This document shows positions 1 to 10,069 of a stretch of DNA of 64,000 nt, in pieces. This DNA comes from Cardiocondyla obscurior. Lineage: Eukaryota; Arthropoda; Insecta; Hymenoptera; Formicidae. Where the stretch lies: the NCBI RefSeq assembly GCF_019399895.1, contig NC_091877.1:5104419-5168418 (forward strand). Direction: 5' to 3'. The translations under genes were made by a program, and so were the position numbers. Each line of letters begins with the position of its first letter. Position 1 is the first letter of the stretch. Under the pieces are notes generated by a model. That model was not told the origin of the DNA. It was given only the letters and a program-made list of their open reading frames with translations, and did no database searches.

Positions 1-673
1 TCAAAGTGGTCAGGGCCGATGGAGAAGGCCCTTTCTGGGACAGGATCTGTCCACGGAGTACAGGCACTGCGGAGGAGCTTCAGAAGAGGATCTATAACCT
101 CTCTTGGTTCTGGACGCTCCTCGAGGATCTCTATACTCGGGACCGAAGATGGAGGTTGATCGGGGAAGTCTACTCCTGGGAGAGAGATAGATTCATCTTC
201 GCCCAGAGAGTCGGCTTCCTCAGGTTCGAAGGGAAAAGGAGGTGGTGAGAGAGGAGAGGAGCAGGCTCTTGGCTCACCTCCGGGAAACCGTGGCTCGGAG
301 ATGAGGGAAGAATTCGGGGTATAAGAAGGAGTCGTGGGGCGGAATTGTTCCGATCCCGGCTCCGTGGACTGACTTGAAAAATTGACCTCGATGGTAGGAT
401 TTGCAATGGAATTGTTTAGGCTCTCCTCTTCTTCTGGGAAATATCCGTGTAACGGCTCCGGATCGCCGTGGATAGGTGATGGTGGCGGAGGGCCCGGACG
501 AGGAGACCAAGGTCTCTCTTCGTGGCGCGCGGGAGAGACGAATACCTCTTCGCTTGGTGCCGCCGCGAGCAGGTATTGAATGAAGAAACGGCGGACCAGC
601 TCCCTCAAGTTTTTGATTTGTTTCTTCCGTCGCGCCCGACTTTTCTTCAGGGTTTTCTTATTTAGAGATTTTA
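1..673 (-). pseudogene. LTR-encoded proline-rich protein, copy A (partial; start codon lost)
   Basis: The minus-strand frame is open for about 224 codons with no stop, from the exon start at 673 to the window edge. It has no in-frame Met at the start, so simple ORF finding misses it. It aligns codon by codon with the 272-aa protein of copy B: a basic N-terminus with KKSRAR, then LREL, an AAAP block, a Ser/Pro-rich middle containing CSSP, and the conserved C-terminal stretch DPLL-LLR-CTPWTDPVPERA. The split start codon seen in B (A|TG) reads A|TA here, so initiation is lost or occurs elsewhere. The function is unknown and I recognise no named family. A kept frame despite clear divergence suggests the protein was once selected. 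Confidence 0.6.
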
Positions 674-1112
674 CTATAATTATTAATTGATTTTAATTTA
701 ATTTGAACAGAATTTTGGAAAGTTTAATAACAATGGAGTGAAGGAGATTCGTCACCGACGAATTCCGAAGGCCTCGACCCGCCCATGAGAGATTCCGCGT
801 AATCTATCTTTGGGGAGAATCGCTTGCCGATTCTTTAGCCGTGGACAGTCGCCAAAGTTCTAGCAATATTTCGCGGCGTTAACCACAGAAAATCGCTAGT
901 TATTCGACAGCATGTCCCGACCGGTGTTCGGAAGTAGGTATTCTCGCACATTTAACGGATCACGGGAACAATCAGAACAGAATCAAAACCACGGAAGCTC
1001 GACTCGGACATTTCTTTCTCTCTTAGATAACACTTAGGAAAAAATTAATTGAAAAATATATTTAGTGGAATCGTGTTTTCACAGGGATACATATTAAATC
1101 GTTGGAACTTAC
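674..1112 (-). other. predicted intron of LTR A leader
   Basis: On the minus strand the donor is CAAA|GTAAGTTCC (GT at 1112-1111) and the acceptor is AATTATAG at 675-674, directly before the proline-rich frame. Element B has the same donor and acceptor layout at homologous positions (4805-5200). Transcript support cannot be judged from sequence alone. Confidence 0.55.
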
Positions 1113-1250
1113 TTTGTAGGAGATCTTCAAACGGCTTCTTCGATATCTTGTGGATCGACTTGCACACTCAAAACACTCACGTTAGTTTTAAGCAAACTGA
1201 TTCGGTTTGTAGCTGAGATGCAAGAGAGCGTGCTCAGCCTGAGCACAAGA

Positions 1251-1258
1251 TTTTATAA
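1251..1258 (-). promoter_or_regulatory. TATA box of LTR A
   Basis: Minus-strand TTATAAAA, matched by an identical box in the homologous position of element B. Transcription would start near 1222 and run through the leader exon and the reading frame. Confidence 0.6.
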
Positions 1259-2017
1259 GCTCGGAAAAGGGGAGGACTCTTCCCGAATTTTCATTTTTCT
1301 GAAATTCTAATCTCTCATTTGCAGAGCTTATTCCTCCACTTTTTTTATCTCAAAATTATTGGGCATTCGCACCTCATCCCTTCTCTATTTCTTAAACTTT
1401 TAAGTTTTCGCCCTTAGTTTCTAAATTTTGGTGAGAAGTTCCCGAAATCCATTGGTTTTAAGGAAGTAATATGCCTACGAGGCACCCCTGCTTCAACGAG
1501 TTACCCCTTCCGAGCCTTCCAGAATTTTTCTATCATTTCCATCGAAAGATGGTAGGGTAACTTTTACTTTCCATACGACATATGGTTACCTGGCTTTATT
1601 GCTTTTGCCTGCGCCACATATTCCGGTAATTTCGGGCCTCTCGCGCCCTTGGTTTTTCTAAAGCTCAGGATCTGTACGCAATTACAATTTTAAGAAAAAG
1701 TTATTTTTTCTTTTCCTGTGACAGACAGGTTATCAAAGTTGAAATATTTATGAGTTCTTAAGTTTTTGATTTTTTGTGTTATGTCTAGACAAATTCTTTG
1801 TCTGACGTTCCTTGGCGCCCGTTTGCAATTTGTTGCATGTTTTTTATGCTTTCACGCAACAAATTGTCCCGGAATATGTTGACGTCTGTTGAATTATCTT
1901 CTGAAAGGCTCTGAAGTTCCTTTTTTTTTATGTTACAATGGACTACGGTCTACCTTCCCCTTAACTAAAATTTTAATATACGTCGAAAATAAGAGACGCG
2001 GAGTCGGAGACGTAACA

Positions 2018-2400
2018 ACAGTTTATCGAGATTTTAGCACTTCAAAATGAACAATCCCGCGAATATTCCATCAAACACACAAAAGCACTTTTTTAGTGTG
2101 TAAATCTGGCTTAGCTGTAGTTCGTGACGATTCATTCAAAGAGAGCCATTACCTTTTGCGGTTTCGATTATCATAGTAGACTTATTTTTCATTTCCAGTG
2201 ATCAAGCGATCAAAAAACGCTGCTGTATTGTGCCGTTGAAGCAATAAGTTGCATGTGGTGAATCGATTAGCTTTGTTTTCTTTGGACATTTTATGCGAGA
2301 CCCAAACTCCTGCTCTGTTTATTTTACCAATCTGTTTCAAATGTTCTTGGACAGTCGATCAAGTTTGACTAACAAAGAAGGCAACCTAAAAATTCAAAAA
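2018..2400 (-). pseudogene. mariner transposase remnant
   Basis: Minus-strand fragments read like the middle of an insect mariner transposase: NRAGVWVSHKMS, a block resembling the ...TGDEKW..YDN catalytic region (here GNEK, so the first catalytic Asp position looks changed), then KVLLCVWWN and HFEVLKS. Several stops and frameshifts break it. LTR A is inserted at its low-coordinate end. It is non-functional. Confidence 0.6.
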
Positions 2401-3341
2401 ATCTGATACTTTGTGTGCATGTAGAGTAGTTCATCTGTAATACAAAACTATTTTTTGTTTGTGCTAAATTTCACATTAAAGGGATGAAATTATTCCTTAC
2501 AAATAGAAGGTTTTTTTGCTTTTGTTAGATTATAAGTAAATTTATGATGTGTGTGAGTGAGTGATGCGATCATGTGAAGGTAAGAAGAACGGCACAAAAG
2601 AAAGTGACCAATAAAGATAAGAATAAAAGAGAGAAAATTTGAATCAGCGAAACACCGCACAAAGCAGAGAGTAAGAACTTCTACTACGCTCACATGTAGT
2701 AAGGACTGTCTCGGTCCATAAAGATTTAGTATTCGGTAGTCTGACAGTATAGAAACAAGATCATATGTAATCAAGGATTAATAAAGTAATAAATTCAAAT
2801 CAAATATAATTTATTAAACCACGAATTCTAACAGCTTTTTTTGATACAACTCGAAAACTATTCAAGATATCAAAAAATGTTTTATACACAAAGTTTATGG
2901 TAAAAACACCTCTGTTTAATTGCAGTAGTAGAATTACAAAAAAAAAAAAATTTTTATTTTATAAACAATTTTGTTAACAAATTTTTTTATGCTTTAATTA
3001 ATAACAATTTGCTTCTTTAAATAACGAAATAATAACAAAATAACTTCAATATCCCAACAATTTGCTTCCTTAAATGACATTTATTTATTTTTGCCCGTCA
3101 CTTATACCCGTCACTGTACTGTAAATAATACTCATATTTTTCAAACTTTGATTGTTTATAACTTTTTAATAAAAAACGAGCGTTTATAATTTCGGTAATT
3201 TTATTTGTTTGTAAATTTTCTTTTTTTGATTTATTAAATTTAGCACAATATATTATGTAATATTAGTCGTAATATCAATTATATAATTTTATTTAATATA
3301 AAATAAATTAAATAACAGCTAAACCAATCGAATAATTAAGA
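2401..3341. other. AT-rich intergenic or intronic sequence, no gene seen
   Basis: Mostly AT-rich sequence with homopolymer A/T runs. A 94-codon minus-strand frame at 2490-2774 shows no domain and looks like chance. I see no RNA gene or element boundary. Confidence 0.5.
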
Positions 3342-3420
3342 ATGGTGCCGTCACCTGTTGCGCTCACTCACGCGTAGTTTCTTTGTCGCTCTTGCGCTAG
3401 ACAAATTAATTTTTTTCTTA
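3342..3420. mobile_element. foldback MITE, inner part of right arm (split by LTR B)
   Basis: It carries the palindrome-family core (GCGCTCACTCACGCGTAG...TTGTCGCTCTTGCGCTAG) seen in full copies at 43878 and 54432. The arm stops at CTTA (3417-3420) and resumes after LTR B at 6065 with the same CTTA, so LTR B inserted into this MITE. The left arm is missing. Confidence 0.8.
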
Positions 3421-3986
3421 TGTTACTTCAAGGGATGGAAATTTTGTGTGAGTTCGTTAACCGCTTCTCGGATGCTTAGGAAAAGGCGCGAGAGCTGGTA
3501 AGGAGGAGAAAAGAACTTGGAGAGTGACGTAATAGCCGATCCATGCGTGGCGGGTATTTGGAGAGGCCACGCGTAAACGCACTAGGAATAGGTTCGAGTC
3601 GGTTGCGTGGAGAAACTAGTGCGTAGTATTTGTTCTTTTTAGGGAAAGAAATTTAATTCTTATTCCCTGGGATAGAACTTGAGGTGGTTTTTCGCAACAA
3701 ACGATATTTGATTTAAATTGAAATAAATAACTCTGAGTTCTCACTAATGCAGTTAATGAATTTAATATTAATTGAATACAATTTTAGAATATAAAAACAA
3801 ATTAAATGAATTTAGAGAAATAATTATATAAAAGGAAAGAGAAATAGGACTTAATAAGAGATATATTTTAAACATTTTTAAGAAAAAGAAAACTTATTGT
3901 TTATAAAAAAAAAAGGTAACAGAATTAAAAGATAACAAATGTGAATATAAGTGTATGTACAATGTATTAGGTTATGTGTAATAAAA

Positions 3987-4804
3987 TTATTTTAGGTCGA
4001 TCTCAATTATTTCCGAGATCTGAGCTGTTGACCTCGAAAATACTCGTTCGACGAGCCTGATCGGAGCTAGGAAGGGGTGTTCCATCCCGGGATAGTAGAT
4101 TTGGATATTATAATCAGGAGTTGCCCTTCTGGCTTCTTTCCTGATCTCCTCGGGATCAAATAAATCGGGGCCTATTGTATAGGCCCTTTCCGGGACGGGA
4201 TCCGTCCACGGAGTGCAGATTCTCCGGAGGAGTTCGAGGAGAGGGTCTACGACTTCTCTCGGTTTCTTTTGCTCCTCCAGAAATTCTACGCGCGGGGCGG
4301 GGGAAGGGGAATGTTCCGGGCTGTCAGGCTCATGCCATGAGATGGTTTCATCCTCGGCAAGGGAGTCGACCTCCTCGGGTTCCCCAAGATAAGGAGTCGG
4401 TGACCGGATGGGAGAGGAGCATGCTCTAGGAGCAACTCCAGGAGAAGGTTCGGAGGAATTCAGGGAAACATCTGGAGTATAGGATGGAGAAGTAGGGCGG
4501 AACAGCTTCGGCTCAGGTTCGGAAGATGAAGTCGACCTCGAACGCGACGGGGATGGTGTTCGCGGCGGAGTATTCTCCTCTGACTCAAGGTCTTCACCGT
4601 TTATCGGCGAGTTGGGAGGTACGGTGGGCGAAGGAGACCATGACCGCTCTGATCTGGCTTTCGGAGGTTCCGGTGCGACCTCCCTTGGCGCTGCCGCGAA
4701 TAAGAATTGGACAAAGAAGCTTTGGACCAATTCTCGTAACTCCCGTATCTTGTGATTCCTTCGGGCGCGGCTTTTCTTAATGGACCGAAGGTTTCTTGAT
4801 TCCA
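3987..4804 (-). CDS. LTR-encoded proline-rich protein, copy B (intact, 272 aa)
   Basis: This frame lies inside LTR B in the LTR's transcriptional sense. The genomic frame has no ATG at its start. Splicing the donor at 5200 to the acceptor at 4805-4806 joins the last A of the leader exon (5201) to TGGAATCAAG and makes an ATG in good context (AAAAATGG). Residues 1-20 are strongly basic (KKSRARR). Residues 26-40 are hydrophobic (FFVQFLFAAAP). Residues 43-175 are Pro/Ser/Glu-rich and probably disordered. Residues 182-272 form a more ordered C-terminal region that is best conserved with copy A, around CTPWTDPVPERA. There are no Cys pairs, catalytic motifs or signal peptide. The function is unknown; nuclear or nucleic-acid binding is only suggested by the basic N-terminus. 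Confidence 0.65.
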
Positions 4805-5200
4805 CTAAAAGGTATAAATTTGAATTTGATTTTAATGAAATGATTATAGTGGGAAAATGTCAGAGCAACACGCCACATTCTTCCTTCCGGATCTCTCTAT
4901 AGATCGCCTCAAAGATTCTCCCGGTACCTCTGACCGAATAGACCATCACTCAAGCTAAGGTTTTGATAGTCACCATTTACTGGCAGCATATCGTAACCTC
5001 TGACAGGAGGAGACCCATTAACCAAATCGAGTCAGCGGAGAATTCAAAGGATTCTAGAGAGATGCCTACTTCGGAAAACGCAAACGGCACCCTGGCAATA
5101 CCCACGTCATTCATTTTTCAGGAATATGAATTTTAGAATTTTAGTGGAATCATTTAAAAGAGGAGGAGGTAAAAAGGTTAAATGAAATAATGAGACTTAC
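4805..5200 (-). other. predicted intron creating the split start codon of the LTR B protein
   Basis: Minus-strand donor AAAAA|GTAAGTCTC and acceptor TATACCTTTTAG|TGGAATC. Removal gives A|TG. The same arrangement in element A, with A|TA, supports real gene structure rather than chance. Confidence 0.6.
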
Positions 5201-5358
5201 TTTTTGTCGTCTTTGGTTGCTCTCGGACGAGTCCCTCGGAACTTCTTTATTGGTATCGAGTTGAGACAGCAGAGTCACAAGTCACACACAAAGGCGGTAG
5301 TTTGTTCGTAAAAAAATTTCAGAGAGTGAATGAGAGGGAGTCCCGCTAAAACACGCGG

Positions 5359-5366
5359 TTTTATAA
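5359..5366 (-). promoter_or_regulatory. TATA box of LTR B
   Basis: Minus-strand TTATAAAA. About 30 nt downstream is TCATTC, a good arthropod initiator match, giving a leader exon of roughly 130 nt before the GTAAGT donor. Confidence 0.6.
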
Positions 5367-6064
5367 CCTTGGAAAAGGGGTGGGCTAGCGCCGGATTTTC
5401 ATTTTTGAAAAAGTCAGTGCTCTGATTTGCCGGCCGTGTCTCTCCACTTTTCTTTTTCTTAATTATTGGTTATTCGGATCTCATCCCTTCTCTGATTTTC
5501 CTAAGCTCTAGTTTTCGTCCTTAGATTTTTAATTAGTGGTGAGGAGTTCCTGATATCTATTGGCCCGAGAGAAAAGATTCGGTTGTACTAAACTCCGCCC
5601 GCATGGCTTCCCCTTCCAACCTTTCAGAATATTGTCATTAATAGTTGGGAGAAAATTCTTAAGGACTCCTTTTCGTTATCACCGGGTCGCGTTTGTTTAT
5701 GGGATCCGGTCGCGTGTCATATTCTTATGACTGCAGAGCTTTCGCCCCCTTCGTTTGTTTATACTTCGTAGTTGCGATCTCAAGTGCTTCACTTATCGCC
5801 AGATATTTGATATTGATTCTAAATCGTTTTAGGTTCCTTCTAATATTCTTTGAAGAGTTTTCTGTTTAATTTTCCGTCGGTATCTATGCCGTGATTGTTC
5901 TAAGTTTAATTTAAGCATCCGGCGATAAGGATTTCGGAGTGTAAATTATTTCTTCTGAAAGCCTGGAAGTTCTCTCATCACCAAATAGTTACGGTTTACT
6001 CTTTTTATCTAATTTATTGAACGCGTGTCGGAAAAAAGGAAATGTGGAGTCCGCGGACGTAACA

Positions 6065-6172
6065 CTTAATAACGGTTGGAAATTTTACAAAATGGTATAA
6101 GATTTTTCTATTCGTCTTGACAAGCCTTACCTATTCCTACAATTACTATACTTTAGTATGGGACACCCTGTA
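6065..6172. mobile_element. foldback MITE, outer part of right arm (split by LTR B)
   Basis: Continuation of the arm begun at 3342. It starts with CTTAATAACGG after the LTR insertion and ends in the family terminus GGGACACCCTGTA, followed by TA. Confidence 0.8.
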
Positions 6173-6325
6173 TAATCCCAGAAATGGAAAATTAGAAGTA
6201 TTAAACCAATTCCATCACAAAGTAAAATATGCAAAAACTGTTACCAACTGAGTAATCGATTTAAAATCATCTCAAGATCCTAGACGGATAATGATTCCGA
6301 TACATCTAATCTCTAGATTTATCGT

Positions 6326-6522
6326 TGTTAGAATTATGGATGTTTTGAAAGGATAGTGAAAGGACTCAATGTTAATAAGATTTATTTAATGTGTTCACGA
6401 CGAAGTCGTCAGACTAACTGACTGCAGCAAAATAAAGTTTCGTGCATTGCCGCGTCACGTATACAGATAACATGTACAGTCTGTAATAAAAATTGCATGA
6501 CTGATTGATTACAGTCCCAACA
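6326..6522 (-). repeat. Copia LTR (3' LTR)
   Basis: 197 bp with TG...CA ends, nearly identical to 14197-14393. The adjacent minus-strand purine run AGGAGGAG (6523-6530) fits the polypurine tract. Confidence 0.92.
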
Positions 6523-6699
6523 CTCCTCCTATCAATATGTCATCTGGCAATAAGTACTGAACATGTTAATAAAGCAATAAAGAAAACTAAAAGTGACTAC
6601 AATAAACAAATTAAACTACGAAAAAACTACGTGTAAATAATATGTCAAACCAATCCCATAGATTTAATACATTTTTCGTGTTTTACCCTTGGTAACGTT

Positions 6700-6862
6700 T
6701 TTGTGAGAATATCTGCGGGCATGTTTTCGGAGAGCAGATAAACTATTTCGACTATTCCTTGTTCTTTAACTTCGCGATAAATGATATCTAATATCTATGT
6801 GTTTACTACGACCGTGAAATATTTGATTCTTGTTTAAGTTAATTGCGCTTTGATTATCGCAA
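6700..6862 (-). pseudogene. Copia RNase H, C-terminal part
   Basis: The minus strand reads YCDNQSAINLNKNQIFHGRS followed by KHIDIRYH, the conserved end of Copia RNase H. It is separated from the upstream part (ending at 9575) by the mariner element. Confidence 0.88.
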
Positions 6863-6864
6863 TA

Positions 6865-7701
6865 TACAGGGTGTCCCACCGTTAGTGTGACAACGCTCGT
6901 AGGGGGGTAGATCTCGTTAAACTGAGCATAAAAGTCCTTATCCACTTTGCGATTTTTCAAATCATATTCGAGATATAAATTTTTTTAAATTTGTATAATA
7001 CAACGTATGAGTTTTACGTTCTATAAGAAAATAGCACGGCCTACTCAATCATGCATGGGCCGACGCTCGGTTGTAAAAGTGCTGGCCCGGCTGTCTTGCC
7101 GCTATTAATATTACAATTTTGGTTGCTAAGCAACCACCCAACGACTGACTTATTGATTTTTACAAAAAAGATATCTATTTAAGATTATCTATTTTTTAAA
7201 AAAAGCATATGCATTAATTAATAAATTAAATAGATTTTTATTGTTCATAAAAATTTTATTCATTTTGTGGAAGCGTTGTCGTTTCCACACCACCTTGAGG
7301 TAGACAACCGCACGTTTTTTTTTAGTAGTATCTCCAATAGGCCTAATCCACTCTCATTATTTAATTCATTAACTGTTCAATATGTTCTCCTCGTTCTTGT
7401 ACGCAGAGAGCAGCTCTTTCCGTTATTTGCCGCGTCGCTCGTTGTGCCATATCCGGTGTAATTGTTTCGAAGGCTCTAATTATTCCTTCGCGCATTTCAT
7501 TTAAGTTTGTATCTCTTAAATATTCTACCTTATTTTTTATGTCCCCAAATAAAAAAATCTAAGACATTTAAGTCGGGCAACCGTGCCGGCCAAGCAATAG
7601 GCCCACCGCGACCTATCCATCTATCAGGGTATTGTTCGTTTAGTATATTGCGAACATTCCGGTAAAAATGCGCGGGAGCTCCATCATGCTGAAAAATCAT
7701 T
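6865..7701. repeat. left inverted arm of mariner
   Basis: Reverse-complement match to 8738-9572. It holds the transposase C-terminus (HDGAPAHF..., WPARLPDLN..DFF) in the coding orientation and the stop at 7361. Confidence 0.88.
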
Positions 7702-8577
7702 ATTTCTCGCATACGGAGAGGAACGTCTTCAAGTAATACGGGGAGTTCGTTGTTTAAAAAATTTGCATATGCTTCTCCCGTCAGTCATGCAGGCAGAAAA
7801 TACGATCCAATCTGAAAATTATCCGTAAATAAATTACATATTGTACTTTATAAGAAAAGTTGTTTAAGTCATAAAACAATTATTAATTACCACTTTATTC
7901 GCTATTATTCCTGCCCATACGTTGATAGACCAACGATATTGGAATGAGCATTGGCGAATGGCGTGTGGATTTTCTTCTGCCAAATACACAAAATTTCTTG
8001 TATTAAATACGCCATTCGGTGTAAACGTTGACTCATCCATCCACAAAATACGGTCGGAAAAATAATTATTTTGCCGACATTGTGCTAGAAGTCCTGCTCG
8101 TATAATATTATTATTAATTTAAATAAAAAAACTTTGTAATTATGTTGATTAAGTTAAATTGAAAAAGAAGTACTTTCGCAAAAATTAATTCGTTGAATTT
8201 TGTCTTGTGGCAAGAGTTGCTGTACACGTTTAAAATGACATGGATGTAAACCATTCAATTTTAATACTCTATGTACAGTGTTCCGCGAAATATTTAACAT
8301 GTTTGATGTGCGGCGAAGACTATTTTGTGGATTGTTATAATTCTTGTAAAATGTGCTCTTCATTATTTACATTAAAACGTCGTGGCACATCGTGATGCTG
8401 TGCCATAACGAGTCCTGTTGCACTTGCTTGTGCAACACATCTTTGAATTGTCACTCTGGACGCTGGTTCTCGATTTGGGAAACGTTCCGCGTAAATACGA
8501 GCAGCGGCTCTGCCATTTTCTCCGGCCATCCCATAACAGATAATCATATCTGTATAGTCACTTGTCGTAAATTTCAT
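7361..8577 (-). pseudogene. mariner/DUF4817 transposase (broken)
   Basis: N-terminal HTH-type segment: MAGENGRAAARIYAERFP. Central segment: DESTFTPNGVFNTRN, ENPHAIRQ and NVWAGI. C-terminal segment: FQHDGAPAHF, NEQYPDRWIGRGGPI and LPDLNVLDFFIWG, ending HIEQLMN-stop. The Asp residues expected of the DDD/E core (DES, HDGAP, PDLN) are visible, but the frame is broken several times and a stretch near 7750-7860 is lost. Family members cut and paste their own DNA at TA sites. This copy should be inactive. Confidence 0.85.
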
Positions 8578-8737
8578 TTTTACTCTTATAACTCGTACAA
8601 TGCGCGTATTTTACTTTCGCAATACAAGAAGACTCAATAAAGATCACAAAAACTCATTAAAAAAAAATGACAAAACGTTTTTGATTTTCATCTTTAAAAT
8701 TTATGTTTATTTTGTTTTCGTGATCCTCGTCGTACTC

Positions 8738-9572
8738 ACGATTTTTCAGCATGATGGCTCCCGCGCATTTTTACCGGAATGTTCGCAATATACTAAACGA
8801 ACAATACCCTGATAGATGGATAGGTCGCGGTGGGCCTATTGCTTGGCCGGCACGGTTGCCCGACTTAAATGTCTTAGATTTTTTTATTTGGGGACATAAA
8901 AAATAAGGTAGAATATTTAAGAGATACAAACTTAAATGAAATGCGCGAAGGAATAATTAGAGCCTTCGAAACAATTACACCGGATATGGCACAACGAGCG
9001 ACGCGGCAAATAACGGAAAGAGCTGCTCTCTGCGTACAAGAACGAGGAGAACATATTGAACAGTTAATGAATTAAATAATGAGAGTGGATTAGGCCTATT
9101 GGAGATACTACTAAAAAAAAAACGTGCGGTTGTCTACCTCAAGGTGGTGTGGAAACGACAACGCTTCCACAAAATAAATAAAATTTTTATAAACAATAAA
9201 AATCTATTTAATTTATTAATTAATGCATATGCTTTTTTTAAAAAATAGATAATCTTAAATAGATATCTTTTTTGTAAAAATCAATAAGTCAGTCGTTGGG
9301 TGGTTGCTTAGCAACCAAAATTGTAATATTAATAGCGGCAAGACAGCCGGGCCGGCACTTTTACAACCGAGCGTCGGCCCATGCGTGATTGAGTAGGCCG
9401 TGCTATTTTCTTATAGAACGTAAAACTCATACGCTGTATTATACAAATTTTTTTAAATTTATATTTCGAATATGATTTGAAAAATCGCAAAGTGGATAAG
9501 GACTTATATGCTCAGTTTAACGAGATCTACCCCCCTACGAGCGTTGTCACACTAACGGTGGGACACCCTGTA
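8738..9572. repeat. right inverted arm of mariner
   Basis: Inverse of 6865-7701. One difference near the inner end is GATGGCTCCC here against GATGGAGCTCCC in the left arm. The inner end lies inside the transposase coding sequence, so this arm is a duplicated terminus rather than native TIR. Confidence 0.85.
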
Positions 9573-9574
9573 TA

Positions 9575-10060
9575 CGCGTCGGATCTGTCACGCAGGGTTC
9601 GAATTTCATATGATTTACTATTCGTCTCATATAAATTACTTCTTTGGAGACTTCTGATAGAGACATGTATTCAGCTTCCATTGTAGATAAAGCAACAGAT
9701 TTTTTTTTCTTAATCCTCAGCTGATAGGTCCGTTTGCTAACATAATTACGTTTCCGCTACATGATTTACGGTCTTCAATGTCGCTTGCCCAGTTCGAATC
9801 TACGTAGGCTTGAATGGGTTTATTGTCCTTGATGTAAGTTATACCGTAATATATCGTGTGTTGTAAATATCGGAGTAATCTTTTTGCTAGTTTCCAGTGT
9901 GCCTCTTGTGGATCGGAGCAGAAACGGTTGAGTGCATTGGTGGCGAATGCCAGATCTGGTCGCGTTGTGTTAGCGAGATAAATCAGGCTTCCTATTAATT
10001 CTCTATATGGTTTATTTTTCATGTTTCCTTCTTTAGGTTCATCATTCAGAGTCATATCCT
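9575..10060 (-). pseudogene. Copia RT C-terminus and RNase H N-terminal part
   Basis: The minus strand reads KPYRELIGSLIYLANTTRPD, then YVDSNWASD, RKSCSGNV and LSTMEAEYMSLSE, the RT thumb and RNase H blocks of Copia. A stop interrupts it after GPIS. It continues across the mariner into 6700-6862. Confidence 0.88.
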
Positions 10061-10069
10061 TCGTTAGTT

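Larger units (their letters stand above)
1..2017 (-). mobile_element. LTR-like element A (partial, runs off window start)
   Basis: This is a diverged copy of the complete element B at 3421-6064. It ends with the same terminus, GACGTAACA, and the rest lies outside the window. Read on the minus strand it has U3-like sequence, a TTATAAAA box at 1251-1258, a short leader exon, a GTAAGT donor at 1112, an acceptor AG at 674-675, and a proline-rich reading frame. It is inserted in a mariner transposase remnant that continues at 2018. LTR identity is inferred from the TG...CA ends and the 4-bp target duplication of copy B; no internal gag-pol domain was seen with either copy. Confidence 0.7.
3421..6064 (-). 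mobile_element. complete LTR-like element B (2644 bp, solo-LTR form)
   Basis: It starts TGTTACTTC and ends GCGGACGTAACA, and is flanked by a 4-bp target duplication CTTA (3417-3420 and 6065-6068) that interrupts a foldback MITE, so both ends are fixed exactly. Minus-strand layout: about 0.7 kb of U3-like sequence, TATA box 5359-5366, leader exon, intron 4805-5200, a 272-codon frame ending at 3987, and about 570 bp of 3' sequence. It has TG...CA ends, a 4-bp duplication, one copy and no gag-pol, which fits a solo LTR of a Gypsy or BEL-type element. It could instead be a small nonautonomous retroelement. It is homologous to element A. Confidence 0.8.
6865..9572 (-). mobile_element. mariner (DUF4817 type) with ~835-bp inverted arms
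   Basis: It starts TACAGGGTGTCCCACC and ends in the inverse, with TA duplications, inserted in Copia RNase H. The inverted arms (6865-7701 and 8738-9572) are far longer than normal mariner TIRs and include the 3' third of the transposase gene. That coding segment is therefore present twice, once in each orientation. The single-copy middle holds the N-terminal and central transposase segments. Confidence 0.9.

Noticed and set aside
2490..2774. 94-codon minus-strand frame
   Set aside because: No domain, no promoter or neighbour support, in AT-rich sequence with frequent stops nearby.
4175..4780. Plus-strand frames of 84 codons opposite the LTR B protein
   Set aside because: Shadows of the proline-rich minus-strand gene; no promoter on that strand and no conservation in element A in the same phase.
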